Origin: Rhizohabitans arisaemae
GTDB lineage: Bacteria > Actinomycetota > Actinomycetes > Streptosporangiales > Streptosporangiaceae
Reading direction: 5' to 3'
Length of the DNA: 64,000 nucleotides
Assembly: GCF_025996515.1 (NCBI RefSeq)
Contig: NZ_BLRH01000009.1
Coordinates: forward strand, 682,001-746,000
In this document: piece by piece, positions 16,972 to 25,708 of the stretch
How the letters are laid out: each line of letters begins with the position of its first letter
Position numbering within the stretch: the stretch's first letter is position 1
Made by a program: the position numbers and the translations under genes
The notes under the pieces: generated by a model
What the model saw: only the letters and a program-made list of their open reading frames with translations
The model's database searches: none
What the model was told of the DNA's origin: nothing

Positions 16972-18020
16972 TTCGGTACATGCCAGCCGTGCGCCCGCAG
17001 GGCTTCCGCGAGTACGGCCGCCTCCTCCGGCCGTACCGAAAGCTCGGCGACGCCGACCGGGAGTCCAGGCGAGTGTTCCAGAACCACGTCCTCGATGTTG
17101 ACCCGCGCCTCGCCGGCCGCCTGGAAGAGCCGGGCGAGTTCGCCGGGGATGTCCTCGATCACCACTTGGACGACGGTGTAGGGCTTGGCGGGGCCGCCGT
17201 GCTTGCCGGGGATGCGGGATCGGCCCCGGACGCCGCGCCGGAGCAGGTCGGTCACCGTCTCCCCGGCCCGCAGGGCCCGGGCCGCCTCGGCGAGGTCGGC
17301 GCAGAGCGCGTCGAGGACGTCGGCGACGGGCCGCGTGTTCCCGGCGAGGATGCCGGTCCAGAGCCCGGGGTCGCCCCCGGCGATGCGGGTGACGTCGCGA
17401 ACCCCCTGCCCGGCCAGCCCGAGCGCGCCCTCCGGCGCCTCGGCGAGTCTGGCCGCGACGGCGGCGGCGGTGATGTGCGGCACGTGCGAGACGAGGGCGA
17501 CCGCGGCGTCGTGCTCGTCCGCCCCCAGCTCCATGATCTTGCCGCCGCACAGGGCCGCGAGGTGCCGGACCAGATCCAGCGCCTCGGGCGCGGTCTGCGA
17601 GGTGGGGCAGATCGCCCAGGGCCGCCCGAGGAACAGGTCCCGGCGGGCGGCAGCCGGTCCGGACCGCTCCCGCCCGGCCATCGGGTGGCCCGGGACGAAC
17701 GAGGTCATGTCGCAGCCGTGCGCCCGGGCCTGGGCGACCGGCATCGCCTTCACGCTCGCCACGTCGGTGTAGACGCGGGCGGCGTCCTCCTTCTGCAGAC
17801 CGGCGAGGACCTCCCCGACGACCTGCGGGGGGACGCCGAGGACGGCGAGGTCCACCCGCTCACCGGATCTCCACGGCTCACCCGCGCCGAGGTTGCGGGC
17901 GAGCCACATCGACTCCTCGTCGACGTCGGAGAGGAGGACCCTGACCCCGTGCTCGCGCAGGGCCAGGGCGATCGACGTCCCGATCAGCCCTGTCCCGAGA
18001 ACGAGCACGCTGCGGATCAC
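16968..18020 (-). CDS. tyrA: Prephenate dehydrogenase with C-terminal ACT-like domain
   Basis: A 350-residue enzyme of tyrosine synthesis that oxidatively decarboxylates prephenate using NAD(P)+. The N-terminal Rossmann motif is VLGTGLIGTSIAL (residues 6-18); the catalytic region includes GHPMAGRERSGP with the histidine typical of TyrA. The last ~75 residues (YTVVQVVIEDIPGELARLFQ and after) form an ACT domain, which usually senses amino acids for feedback. It overlaps aroH upstream and cmk downstream by 4 nt each, so the chorismate-to-tyrosine steps are translated as a block. Confidence 0.94.
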   Translation of the reverse strand: MIRSVLVLGTGLIGTSIALALREHGVRVLLSDVDEESMWLARNLGAGEPWRSGERVDLAVLGVPPQVVGEVLAGLQKEDAARVYTDVASVKAMPVAQARAHGCDMTSFVPGHPMAGRERSGPAAARRDLFLGRPWAICPTSQTAPEALDLVRHLAALCGGKIMELGADEHDAAVALVSHVPHITAAAVAARLAEAPEGALGLAGQGVRDVTRIAGGDPGLWTGILAGNTRPVADVLDALCADLAEAARALRAGETVTDLLRRGVRGRSRIPGKHGGPAKPYTVVQVVIEDIPGELARLFQAAGEARVNIEDVVLEHSPGLPVGVAELSVRPEEAAVLAEALRAHGWHVPK

Positions 18021-18382
18021 TGCGCGATGTCCAGCCTGAGCACGGCGGCACCCCGAAGGTAGACGTGCTGGATCTGGCTGCGCGGCCGATCGGTTTCCAC
18101 GTGCGCCATGAGGCGGACCACCCGGGGCAGCGACCCCGGGACGTCGATCTCGGAGGCGCAGATCAGCGGGACCTCGTGGAAGCCCAGCTTGCGCGCCGCG
18201 AGTGCCGGGAATTCGGCGGTGAGGTCGGGCGTGGAGGTGAAGATCACGCTGATGACGTCGTCGGTCGTCAGCCCGTTCCGCTCCATCACCGTCGCGACCA
18301 GCTCCGTCGTCGCCTCCACGATCGAATCGTGGTCGTCGGCGTCGACTTGCACCGCGCCCCGGATCGCTCGCACCACAGTCAT
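18017..18382 (-). CDS. aroH: Chorismate mutase, AroH type
   Basis: A 121-residue monofunctional chorismate mutase of the Bacillus AroH fold, converting chorismate to prephenate, the substrate of the overlapping tyrA. Diagnostic features: VRAIRGAVQV with the N-terminal active-site arginine, ISVIFTSTPDLTAEFPALAAR, the cysteine/glutamate strand VPLICASEIDVPGSLPR, and the C-terminal HVYLRGAAVLR with the second active-site arginine. The length is typical (120-127). ATG start at 18382 preceded by GAAGGGAGAC. Confidence 0.95.
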   Translation of the reverse strand: MTVVRAIRGAVQVDADDHDSIVEATTELVATVMERNGLTTDDVISVIFTSTPDLTAEFPALAARKLGFHEVPLICASEIDVPGSLPRVVRLMAHVETDRPRSQIQHVYLRGAAVLRLDIAQ

Positions 18383-18402
18383 GTCTCCCTTCGTCGGGAC
18401 TG

Positions 18403-20280
18403 CTACAGGCCCACTGTGGAGTACAGCTCGCCTATCTCGGTGAGGGTAAGGGTACGCATCGTCCCCGGCTTCAACCGGCCGAGCTTCACCGGCCCGAACT
18501 GGATGCGCGCCAGGTCGATGACCGGGATGCCGACCTCGGCGAGCATCCGCCGGACGATGTGCTTGCGCCCCTCGTGCAGCGTCACCTCGACCAGCGCCTG
18601 GTTCCCGTGCTCCTGGACGAGTTTGAAGTCGTCCGCCTTGGCGAGGCCGTCCTCCAGTTCGACGCCGCCGCGCATCCGCCGGGACGCGTCCTTGGGCAGC
18701 GGCCCGTTGACCTTGGCCCAGTACGTCTTCAGCACGCCGTAGCGGGGGTGGGTGAGCCGGTTGGCGAGCTCCCCGTCGTTGGTGAGCAGCAGCAGACCCT
18801 CGGTCTCGATGTCCAGGCGCCCCACGTGGAACAGGCGTTCCGGCCGGTCGGCGGTGTACTGCGCGATCGTCGGCCGGCCCTCGGGGTCGTCCATCGTGCT
18901 CACCACGCCGATCGGCTTGTTGATCGCGAAGTAGACCAGCTCGGGGGCGGTCGGGATCCGCTTGCCGTCCACGTGGATGACCTGCTTGGCCGGGTCCACC
19001 CGGGCGCCGAACCGGCGAACCACCTGGTTGTCGACCGTGACCCGGCCCTCGCCGATCAGCTCCTCGCAGGCCCGCCGGCTCGCGACGCCGGCCTGGGCGA
19101 GCACCTTCTGCAGGCGGACGCCGTCGGGGACCTCGGTGGTGTCCCGCTCCTCGACGTGGCCGTCGGGGTAGAAGTCCGGGTCGCGCCGCGGAGTCCGGGC
19201 ACCGGCGACACCGCCCGGGCGAACCGGCGCCGAGGTGGGCTCGGCCGCCCTCGGCGCCCCGCCGCGAACGCCGTCGAACCGGTCGGAGGCACGGCGTGCG
19301 CCGCCGGAGCCGTAGCGTGCCCGGGAACCCCCGGTCGTGCCTGATCCGCGGGAGTGGTCCCGGTTCGCGGATCCGGAGCCGTACGGGCTCCGGGGGCTCT
19401 CCTCACGCGTGCCGTCCCGGGAACCCCGGAAGTCGCCGCGCGGGGCACCGGACCGGCCGCCGGAGAATCCGCGGCCCGAGGAGCCCGAGCCGCCTCCGCC
19501 GTACCGCCCTCTGCCTTCGAAGCCGCCCGAGGAACCGCGGCCCTCGAAACCGCCTGACGGGCCACGGCCCTCAAAGCCGCCCGATGAGCCACGGCCTTCG
19601 AAGCCGCCGCGGCCGGAAGCACCGTAGGAGGACCCGGACCGGCCGCCGGCGGCGCGGGAGCCGTCACCGCGGCCGTAGTCGTCTCTGCGGGGACCGCGGG
19701 AATCGCGGAAGTCCCTGTCTCCGCCCCTGTCCCTGTAGTCACGGGAATCGCGGGAATCGCGGGAACCACGGAAGTCGCGGGAGCCGCCGCGGGAATCGCC
19801 CTGCGCGCCGCCGGAGGGACGACCTCGTCCCGAGGCGCCGTAGCCGCCGCGCCGGTCGGAATCGGCGCCGTACCCGGAGGAACCGCGGGCACCGTACCCG
19901 GAGGAACCGGACCCGCCGTAGCCGCCGCGTCCCTCGCCGCCGCCACCGCGTCCGCCGCGCCGGTCGGAATCGGCGCCGTAGCCGGAGGAACCGCGGGAGC
20001 CGCCGTAGCCGCCCCGGCCTTCGCCGCCGCCACGGGAGTCACCGCGGGAGTCACCGCGGGAATCGCCCCGGGAGCCGCGCGAGTCGCCGTAGCCGCCGCG
20101 GCTCGAGCCACCGCCGTAGGAGGAACCCGACCGGCCGGACGAACCGCCCCGGCCCGACGCGCCGTAGGAGCCCGTCCTGCCACCGCCCGAGGCCGGCCTT
20201 CCCGAGGCACCGCCCCGCCCGGAGGGGTTGCCTCGCCCCGAGCCTCCCCGGCTCTGCGGGTTGCTTCTGTTACCGGTCAC
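18403..20280 (-). CDS. rluB: 23S rRNA pseudouridine synthase (RluB family) with a ~370-residue Gly/Arg/Ser-rich disordered N-terminal tail
   Basis: A 625-residue protein. The last ~250 residues are a normal RluB/RsuA enzyme: an S4 RNA-binding domain (VRLQKVLAQAGVASRRACEE) and a catalytic domain whose aspartate lies in GRLDIETEGLLLLTN, making pseudouridine in 23S rRNA. Residues 1 to about 370 are low-complexity, made of G, S, R, Y, D and E with many RG/RGG-like steps and repeats such as SSGGFEGRG and SGYGADSDRRGG. Homologues in the same gene position often have a charged tail, but this one is very long. Such tails bind RNA or drive condensation in other proteins; here that is conjecture. It overlaps scpB by 4 nt (ATGA). 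Confidence 0.92.
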   Translation of the reverse strand: MTGNRSNPQSRGGSGRGNPSGRGGASGRPASGGGRTGSYGASGRGGSSGRSGSSYGGGSSRGGYGDSRGSRGDSRGDSRGDSRGGGEGRGGYGGSRGSSGYGADSDRRGGRGGGGEGRGGYGGSGSSGYGARGSSGYGADSDRRGGYGASGRGRPSGGAQGDSRGGSRDFRGSRDSRDSRDYRDRGGDRDFRDSRGPRRDDYGRGDGSRAAGGRSGSSYGASGRGGFEGRGSSGGFEGRGPSGGFEGRGSSGGFEGRGRYGGGGSGSSGRGFSGGRSGAPRGDFRGSRDGTREESPRSPYGSGSANRDHSRGSGTTGGSRARYGSGGARRASDRFDGVRGGAPRAAEPTSAPVRPGGVAGARTPRRDPDFYPDGHVEERDTTEVPDGVRLQKVLAQAGVASRRACEELIGEGRVTVDNQVVRRFGARVDPAKQVIHVDGKRIPTAPELVYFAINKPIGVVSTMDDPEGRPTIAQYTADRPERLFHVGRLDIETEGLLLLTNDGELANRLTHPRYGVLKTYWAKVNGPLPKDASRRMRGGVELEDGLAKADDFKLVQEHGNQALVEVTLHEGRKHIVRRMLAEVGIPVIDLARIQFGPVKLGRLKPGTMRTLTLTEIGELYSTVGL

Positions 20281-20894
20281 CTCTGGTCCTCCAGGCCTTC
20301 CACGTCGTCTGGCAGGAACGGGGCCAGCTCAGGGAGCTCATCGAGATCACGCAGGCCGAGCCGTTCCAGAAAATAGCTTGTCGTCCGGTAGAGCACCGCT
20401 TGGCTGTCAGGGTCGGATCCGGCCTCCTCGACGAGACCCCGTGCCGCCAGCGTGCGCATGACACCGTCGCTGTTGACCCCGCGGATCGCCGCCACCCTGG
20501 CACGGCTCACCGGCTGCCGGTACGCCACCACCGCCAGGGTTTCGAGTGCCGCCTGAGTGAGCCTGGCCTGCTGGCCGTCACGGACGAACCGCTCCACCAG
20601 AGGCGCGCAGGTATCGCGTGTGTAGAAACGCCATCCGCCCGCGACCTCCCGGAGGTCAAAACCCCGTCCGGTAACAGTATATTCCGCCGAGAGCTCCCGG
20701 AGGGCCGTGATCACCTGATCGCGTGGACGCTCCAGCACCTGGGCGAGCGTGATCGCGGCGACCGGTTCGTCGACGACCATCAGGATCGCCTCCAGGGCCG
20801 TTCGGAGCCCGGGGCCCGGCGGCTCGTCGTGTCGCGTCTGCTCGTCTTCCTGAAGCATGGCCGTTTCCCCGAGACATTTCTTGACAGAAGACAC
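20277..20894 (-). CDS. scpB: Segregation and condensation protein B
   Basis: A 205-residue winged-helix kleisin partner that, with ScpA and SMC, forms the chromosome condensin. The body LRTALEAILMVVDEPVAAIT and the two winged helices (QAALETLAVVAYRQPVSRAR, then IRGVNSDGVMRTLAARGLVE) are characteristic. The ATG at 20894 lies six bases after the scpA stop; an internal ATG at 20858 (MLQEDEQ) is an alternative start because the first 12 residues are poorly conserved in character. The stop overlaps the rluB start. Confidence 0.94.
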   Translation of the reverse strand: MSSVKKCLGETAMLQEDEQTRHDEPPGPGLRTALEAILMVVDEPVAAITLAQVLERPRDQVITALRELSAEYTVTGRGFDLREVAGGWRFYTRDTCAPLVERFVRDGQQARLTQAALETLAVVAYRQPVSRARVAAIRGVNSDGVMRTLAARGLVEEAGSDPDSQAVLYRTTSYFLERLGLRDLDELPELAPFLPDDVEGLEDQR

Positions 20895-20900
20895 TCTGTC

Positions 20901-21809
20901 TTATTCGTCATGGTTTGATGAGGTATTTCCAGGAATTCCACCTGGATCGTCGCGAGCGGGCCCGGCCGCCAGGGCCGGATCCCCGACCGCCGGCCGCGGA
21001 TCGTCGTCGTAGTCGTCCGCCACCACCACGTCCCCGTCGTCGGCCCCCGTCCAGCTCACCGTCAGCTCACCCAGCGCCTCGGCCTGCTCGAACGCGACAA
21101 CCCCCTCGCGGAACAGCTCCAGCACCGCCAGGAACCGCGCGACGACCTCATAGGTGCCCTCGCAGTCGGCGACGAGCGCCCGGAAGGTGGCGCTGCGGAC
21201 GAGCCGCAACCGATCCACGAGGATAGCGGCCTGATCACGGACGCTCGCCAGGGGCTGGTAGATGTGCTCGACCGAGACCGTGGGCTTCGGCCTGGGGGTG
21301 AACGCCCGCGCGGCGACCTTGGCGAACTCCTCCGGCCCGATCCCCAGCAGCACCACCGGGAGCAGCCCGGCGAACCGCGCCTCCATCGGCACCAGCCGGG
21401 GGAACCGCAGCGCCTCGGCCGCCAGCCGGCCGGAAAAGACCTTGGCGACCTCCTTGTAGGCGCGGTACTGCAGCAGCCGGGCGAAGAGCAGGTCCCGGGC
21501 CTCCAGCAGGGCGAGGTCCTCCTCGTCCTCCACCTCGCCCTTGGGCAGCAGCCGCGCCGCCTTCAGGTCGAGCAGCGTCGCCGCCACCAGCAGGAACCGG
21601 CTGGTCTGGTCGAGGTCCCACTCCGGGCCGCGCGCCCGGATGTAGGCGATGAACTCGTCGGTCACCTGGTGCAGGGAGACCTCGGTGATGTCCAGCTTCC
21701 GCTTGGAGATCAACCCCAGGAGCAGGTCGAACGGTCCTTCGAAAACCTCCAGGCGCACCTGGAAGACGTCGGCCGGCTCCTTCGCCCGTTTCTCCGTCAC
21801 ACCCGCCAT
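20901..21809 (-). CDS. scpA: Segregation and condensation protein A (kleisin)
   Basis: A 302-residue kleisin that bridges SMC heads. The opening FQVRLEVFEGPFDLLLGLIS followed by KRKLDITEVSLHQVTDEFIA is the family signature; the C-terminal winged helix appears as FRALVADCEGTYEVVARFLA-VLELFREGVV. An acidic tail (DDGDVVVADDYDDDPRP) extends beyond the usual ~260 residues. It is the first gene of the scpA-to-der cluster. In many actinobacteria parA precedes scpA directly; here 5.7 kb of accessory genes and repeats separate them. Confidence 0.95.
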   Translation of the reverse strand: MAGVTEKRAKEPADVFQVRLEVFEGPFDLLLGLISKRKLDITEVSLHQVTDEFIAYIRARGPEWDLDQTSRFLLVAATLLDLKAARLLPKGEVEDEEDLALLEARDLLFARLLQYRAYKEVAKVFSGRLAAEALRFPRLVPMEARFAGLLPVVLLGIGPEEFAKVAARAFTPRPKPTVSVEHIYQPLASVRDQAAILVDRLRLVRSATFRALVADCEGTYEVVARFLAVLELFREGVVAFEQAEALGELTVSWTGADDGDVVVADDYDDDPRPAVGDPALAAGPARDDPGGIPGNTSSNHDE

Positions 21810-21899
21810 TCTCCCCTGTGTCGCCGGGTGTCCGCGCGATCACACACGGTTTCCGTACGGCGCCTGCGGCACGGCCTCTCGGTCTCGGCGTATCTCCGG

Positions 21900-21951
21900 T
21901 TGATCATTGCGCTCCGCGCACCCAATGGGGTGCGGACAGCACAACGATCAC
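21900..21951. repeat. 52-nt imperfect palindrome, copy 5
   Basis: TGATCATTGCGCTCCGCGCA on the left, GGGGTGCGGACAGCACAACG on the right. One of the best-kept copies: outer 9-bp and inner 7-bp arms pair exactly. First of three in the gap between scpA and the Lrp-type gene. Confidence 0.75.
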
Positions 21952-22021
21952 CTGACGGCCGTACCGGAGTACCGCGGCGCAGCCCGTACGGCGCCGTGCC
22001 GCGGCCGGTCCTCGCCTCCGG

Positions 22022-22073
22022 GTGATCGTCGCGCTCTGCGCACCGCATAAGGTGCCCACAACACAACGATCAC
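22022..22073. repeat. 52-nt imperfect palindrome, copy 6
   Basis: GTGATCGTCGCGCTCTGCGC on the left, ending ACACAACGATCAC. Located 70 bases after copy 5. The gap around it (21810-22322) holds no gene. Confidence 0.75.
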
Positions 22074-22168
22074 CCGAGACCGGCGGTACGGGCCAAGCCG
22101 GGCCGACCACCAGGGCCTCACCCGATCAAGCGGCACAGCCCGTACACGACCCGCCACCGCACATCCCG

Positions 22169-22220
22169 GTGATCGTTGCGCTTTGCGCACCCAAAGAGGT
22201 GCGGACAGCGCGACGATCAC
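22169..22220. repeat. 52-nt imperfect palindrome, copy 7
   Basis: GTGATCGTTGCGCTTTGCGC on the left, GAGGTGCGGACAGCGCGACG on the right. Preceded by CGGCACAGCCCGTAC, a flank recurring near other copies. Confidence 0.75.
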
Positions 22221-22322
22221 CCGCTGGGGAGCACCGGAACCGTTCCGCGCGGCCCGTACGGCCGCATGGCGCGCTCCCCCTCCCCGCGGACGAGCCGCGG
22301 CGTCCGTGCCGGAAACGGGGGG

Positions 22323-23279
22323 CTAGCGCGAGGGACGCGCGGGGTCGGCGGACGCCCAGGGGCACACCACGAAGCCCCGCTTGAAGACGATCAGCTCGAC
22401 GTCGGCGGTCAGCCTGGTCAGGCCGGGGAGCGGGGTCACCACGTCGCGGATGAAGGCGTGCAGGTCGTCGTGCGTCTTCATGATCAGCTCACAGACCAGC
22501 GAGGTGGCCCCCAGGGTGGTGGCGAAGTAGTGGACCCCCTCCTGTCCTTCGAGGGTCCGGACGGCCCCCTCGACGTGCTGCGGGAGCAGGTCGAGGCGGA
22601 TCAGCACCTCCTGCTGGTAGCCGAGCAGATGGGGCTGGACCAGGGTCACCACGCCGGCGCAGCCGCGCCGGAAGACGTCCGCGCAGCGGCGCCGTACCGT
22701 GCTCTCGCTCATCCCCAGCGCCGACGCCGCGTCAGCGTAGCTGCGCCGCCCGTCGTCGCGCAGCGCCGCCAGGATCGTCCGGTCGACGGAGTCGAGGTGG
22801 GACGGGTCGCACTCGTGCCCGTCGCGCGCACCGCCACGCGACCAGTCCCTGGCCACGGCCCGCGACCGCAGGACCATGTCGGTCTGGGTGGCCACCACGT
22901 CGGGGTCGTTCTGGATGTCGTCGAGCAGCACCGCGGCGACGTCCTCGCCCTGGGGGACGACGACCTCGGCGGCCACGTCGTACTCGCCGGTCACGATCGC
23001 CACCCATCGGGTGTCCGACCGGCCGGCCAGCCGGTGGGCGACCGCCCGCTGCGTGCCGGGGCGGCAGCGCACCCGGACCTCGTACATGCGGGCGGTCTCC
23101 GGATACAGATCCGTGGCCGGCAGGACCGTGACGAGAATCGAGCCGCTCTCCAGCAGAGCCGTCGCCCGCCGGTAGGCGGTCGAGACCGTGACGCCCGCCC
23201 GCTTGGCGATCTCGGTCCAGGAGGCGCGCCCGTCCTCCTGGAGCAGCTGCACGATCAGCAGGTCAACGCTGTCGAGCAC
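22323..23279 (-). CDS. Lrp/AsnC-family regulator with two HTH-ligand units
   Basis: A 318-residue transcription factor made of two Lrp-like halves. Half 1: HTH at LDSVDLLIVQLLQEDGRASW-TEIAKRAGVTVSTAYRR, then a RAM-like ligand domain; half 2: HTH at LDSVDRTILAALRDDGRRSY-ADAASALGMSESTVRRR and a second RAM domain to the end. Such duplicated forms are known in actinomycetes and sense amino acids or related molecules. The GTG at 23279 follows the stop of the M19 dipeptidase by four bases, so the two are co-transcribed; the regulator may respond to a dipeptide or amino acid released by that enzyme (inference). Confidence 0.88.
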   Translation of the reverse strand: MLDSVDLLIVQLLQEDGRASWTEIAKRAGVTVSTAYRRATALLESGSILVTVLPATDLYPETARMYEVRVRCRPGTQRAVAHRLAGRSDTRWVAIVTGEYDVAAEVVVPQGEDVAAVLLDDIQNDPDVVATQTDMVLRSRAVARDWSRGGARDGHECDPSHLDSVDRTILAALRDDGRRSYADAASALGMSESTVRRRCADVFRRGCAGVVTLVQPHLLGYQQEVLIRLDLLPQHVEGAVRTLEGQEGVHYFATTLGATSLVCELIMKTHDDLHAFIRDVVTPLPGLTRLTADVELIVFKRGFVVCPWASADPARPSR

Positions 23280-23283
23280 GGTG

Positions 23284-24486
23284 TCAGATCCACACCTGGT
23301 CGAGCACGCGGAGCACGTTCTCCCCCACGACCGCGCGGATCTCGTCGTCGGAGTAGTCGCGGGCCACCAGCCAGCCGACGATGTTCCAGAAGCACTCGGC
23401 CGGGTTCTCCAGGCCGTCGACGTACTCCACCCGGGGATGGTTGTCGCGGCGGTCCCCGGTCGACATGGATCCGGAGAACATCTCGTGCAGGGCGACGTGG
23501 TCACCGAAGAGCGTGTCCGGGCCGAAGGCGACGTGCTCGATGCCGACCAGGTCCACCAGATGGGTGAAGTGGTCCATGACCGAGTCCAGGCTGTGCCGGG
23601 GGTGGGCCGCCGACAGGGTGGTGTGCGGCGCGGCCTCGATCCCGATGACGCCCCCGCGCTCCGCGCAGGCCTTGATCACCTCGTCCGGCTTCATCCGCTT
23701 GCTGTTCCAGACGGTACGGGAGCCCGCGTGGGTGATGAACACCGGGACGGTGGAGTGCCGGATCACGTCCATCGAGGTCAGGTCGCCCGAATGGGAGATG
23801 TCGATGGCCATGCCCAGGCGGTTCATCCGCTCCACCGCGGCCTGGCCGAACTTGGTGAGGCCGCCGTCCCGGTCCTCCTTCAGGCCCGAGCCGAGGCCGT
23901 TGGCCTCGCTGTAGGCGATGCCCATCTGCCGGACCCCGAAGCCGTACAGGATGTCGATGCGGTCCAGCTCGTTCTCGATCATCGTGGCCGCCTCCAGGCC
24001 GGCGACCAGGGCGAGCCGCCCGTTCTCCTTGGCGGCGCGGATGTCGCGCACGCTCGTGGCGTGGACCACGTAGTCCTGGTGCGCGATGTCGCTGAACCGC
24101 AACCCGAGGTCGGCGATGACGTCGGTCCACTTCCAGCCGGCGAGGCTGGTCACGCAGGACGTGCCGTCCATGAAGTTGTCGAAGACCGCGGTCATACCCG
24201 AACGGGCCAGGCCCTCGAAACCGGTGCGGTCCCGGCCGGTGCGGATGAGGTCGACGAGCTGGGTGACGTCCTCGGGCATGACGACGGGGTGCTCGTGCAG
24301 CGAGATCACGATGCTCTCGGTCAGCAGCCGTTCCACCCGGGCGCGCTGCGCGTCGCCCAGCGTCAGCCCCGCGTAGGCGGGCACCCGGTCGATCTCCCGG
24401 CAGAGCTCGAAGTCCTGGTAGTCGACTCCGGCCCGCAGGTACTCGTACGAACGGTAACCCGAGTAGTTCTTCGAAACCGGCAGCAT
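23284..24486 (-). CDS. Peptidase M19 (membrane-dipeptidase family)
   Basis: A 400-residue amidohydrolase-fold enzyme of the renal/membrane dipeptidase family, which cleaves dipeptides, often with D-residues, using two zinc ions. Metal ligands are suggested by LHEHPVV (in place of the common DGHxD), IENELDRIDILYGFGVRQMG (the bridging Glu region), IDISHSG and ITHAGSR (two histidines), and VAFGPDTLFGDH near the C-terminus. No signal peptide, so cytoplasmic here. The first-motif variant HEHP instead of HNDxP marks a subgroup. First gene of a two-gene unit with the Lrp-type regulator. Confidence 0.87.
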   Translation of the reverse strand: MLPVSKNYSGYRSYEYLRAGVDYQDFELCREIDRVPAYAGLTLGDAQRARVERLLTESIVISLHEHPVVMPEDVTQLVDLIRTGRDRTGFEGLARSGMTAVFDNFMDGTSCVTSLAGWKWTDVIADLGLRFSDIAHQDYVVHATSVRDIRAAKENGRLALVAGLEAATMIENELDRIDILYGFGVRQMGIAYSEANGLGSGLKEDRDGGLTKFGQAAVERMNRLGMAIDISHSGDLTSMDVIRHSTVPVFITHAGSRTVWNSKRMKPDEVIKACAERGGVIGIEAAPHTTLSAAHPRHSLDSVMDHFTHLVDLVGIEHVAFGPDTLFGDHVALHEMFSGSMSTGDRRDNHPRVEYVDGLENPAECFWNIVGWLVARDYSDDEIRAVVGENVLRVLDQVWI

Positions 24487-24773
24487 CCGTCATCCCTCAT
24501 CACTTGGTGGCAATAACACCCATCCTATGACGAAGGTATGCAAAGTTACGCCATCTGCGTCACCCGTCTGAACGCGGTGGCGCCGAACGGAACAGTCGCA
24601 CCGGCTGGAACGTGCCGGCATTCACGATCCGGAGGTGGCCGTCGGGCCAAAGGCGAAGCCGAGGCAGCCGTACGGCCGACGCGAGCAGCCCGGGCTCGGC
24701 GGCCGTACGGTGCCCGTCACCCGAGGCGGCCGAGGTTCCGGCCATCGGATGATCTTCAGCGGGGACCGGCCCG
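24487..24773. other. Gene-free gap between the dipeptidase and the small secreted genes
   Basis: Nothing convincing in either strand. It should contain the promoter of the dipeptidase operon (minus strand, AT-richer patch about 24490-24545) and the 3' end region of the secreted-protein tandem. Confidence 0.3.
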
Positions 24774-25022
24774 TCAGGGCCGGTACATGAAGTAGTAGCC
24801 GTCCTGCGCGACCATCGGGGGCTCCCGGAAGTGGCAGGCCACGGCGACGGAGGCGGCGCCGCTCGCGAGCATGCCCGCCCGCACGGTGAGACACTCCTCG
24901 TATTCGTAGTAGGGGCCCATCAACGTCCAGGAGAAGGCGGAGGCGGGCGGCGTCGCCACCCCCAGACCGATCGCCGTCGCGGCCGCCACCACGGCGAGCC
25001 CGCGGAGCATACGCTGCTTCAT
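24774..25022 (-). CDS. Small secreted protein, tandem family member 5 (most diverged)
   Basis: An 82-residue exported protein. Signal peptide MKQRMLRGLAVVAAATAIGL up to PPASA; mature part about 54 residues starting FSWTLMGPYYEYEEC. It keeps the family core: a GPY turn, then C44 and C63 separated by exactly 18 residues, an R after the second Cys (CHFREPP), and the aromatic end DGYYFMYRP replacing GWYFxFIxY. A start at ATG 25022 is chosen because GGAGAGG lies six bases upstream; an ATG at 25028 overlaps that site. Function unknown. It is the last gene of a five-gene tandem on the minus strand. Confidence 0.75.
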   Translation of the reverse strand: MKQRMLRGLAVVAAATAIGLGVATPPASAFSWTLMGPYYEYEECLTVRAGMLASGAASVAVACHFREPPMVAQDGYYFMYRP

Positions 25023-25081
25023 CGACATCCTCTCCGCGCCGGACCGTCGATCCAGGCGCAACAGTCTTCGCGACAGCGGGG

Positions 25082-25342
25082 TCAGTAGGCGATGAACTTG
25101 AAGTACCAGCCGGCGCGATAGTGCTGCGTCGCGCTCCGCCATTGGCAGCCCTGGGTGACGTTGGCCCCGCCGCTCTGCACCAGCTCGTAGCGCGCCTGCT
25201 CGCATTCGGGGTCCGAGGGGTACGGCCCCGACAGCATCCAGAAGTCGGCCGAAGCCGCCGGAGCGGCGAAGGCGAACACGCTCAGCGCCAGCGCCGTCCC
25301 CGCCACCACCGCGGCGGCCCTGCGCACAACTCGATCAACCAC
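25082..25342 (-). CDS. Small secreted protein, tandem family member 4
   Basis: An 86-residue exported protein: signal peptide VDRVVRRAAAVVAGTALALS to PAASA, then DFWMLSGPYPSDPECEQARY and CQWRSATQHYRAGWYFKFIA. C47 and C66 are spaced C-x18-C and probably form a disulphide. GTG start at 25342 preceded by GGAG at five bases, and its DNA (GTTGATCGAGTTGTGCGCAG) is almost the same as in the two neighbours, showing recent duplication. Function unknown; too small for an enzyme, so a binding protein, inhibitor, toxin-like or envelope peptide are all possible. Confidence 0.78.
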   Translation of the reverse strand: MVDRVVRRAAAVVAGTALALSVFAFAAPAASADFWMLSGPYPSDPECEQARYELVQSGGANVTQGCQWRSATQHYRAGWYFKFIAY

Positions 25343-25373
25343 GACAACTCCATCCGGTTGGGCGGGAAACGAG

Positions 25374-25634
25374 TCAGTAGGCAATGAACCGGAAGTACCA
25401 GCCCTGAGGAAGGGTCTGTGTCCGGTTCCGCCACTGGCAGTTCGCGACGACGTTGGCGCCACCGCTCTCGAACAACTCGTTGCGCGCCTCGTTGCACGCG
25501 GCCTGGCTGTCGTAGGGCCCGGAAATCATCCAAGGCAGCGCGGAGGCGGCCGGAGCGGTGAACGCGAACGCGCCCACCCCGATCGCCACCGCCACCGCGA
25601 TCGCGGCGACCCTGCGAACAACTCGATCAACCAT
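25374..25634 (-). CDS. Small secreted protein, tandem family member 3
   Basis: An 86-residue exported protein with the same plan: MVDRVVRRVAAIAVAVAIGV signal peptide to PAASA, mature LPWMISGPYDSQAACNEARN, then SGGANVVANCQWR and GWYFRFIAY at the end. C47 and C66 conserved with 18 residues between. ATG start at 25634 with GAGGAG further upstream. The mature part diverges more than the signal peptide between members at the protein level while keeping Cys, GPY, GGANV and GWYF, which suggests a conserved fold with variable surface. Confidence 0.78.
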   Translation of the reverse strand: MVDRVVRRVAAIAVAVAIGVGAFAFTAPAASALPWMISGPYDSQAACNEARNELFESGGANVVANCQWRNRTQTLPQGWYFRFIAY

Positions 25635-25708
25635 GGGAAATCCACTCCTCACAGACCCGTTCACCGGATCGGCCCGGGGCCGGTCCCTGGAAATGCGCGA
25701 TCCAGAAC

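Noticed and set aside
24538-24795. 85-codon plus-strand frame after the dipeptidase promoter
   Set aside because: Arg/Ala-rich, no ribosome site, overlaps the end of a better-supported secreted gene.
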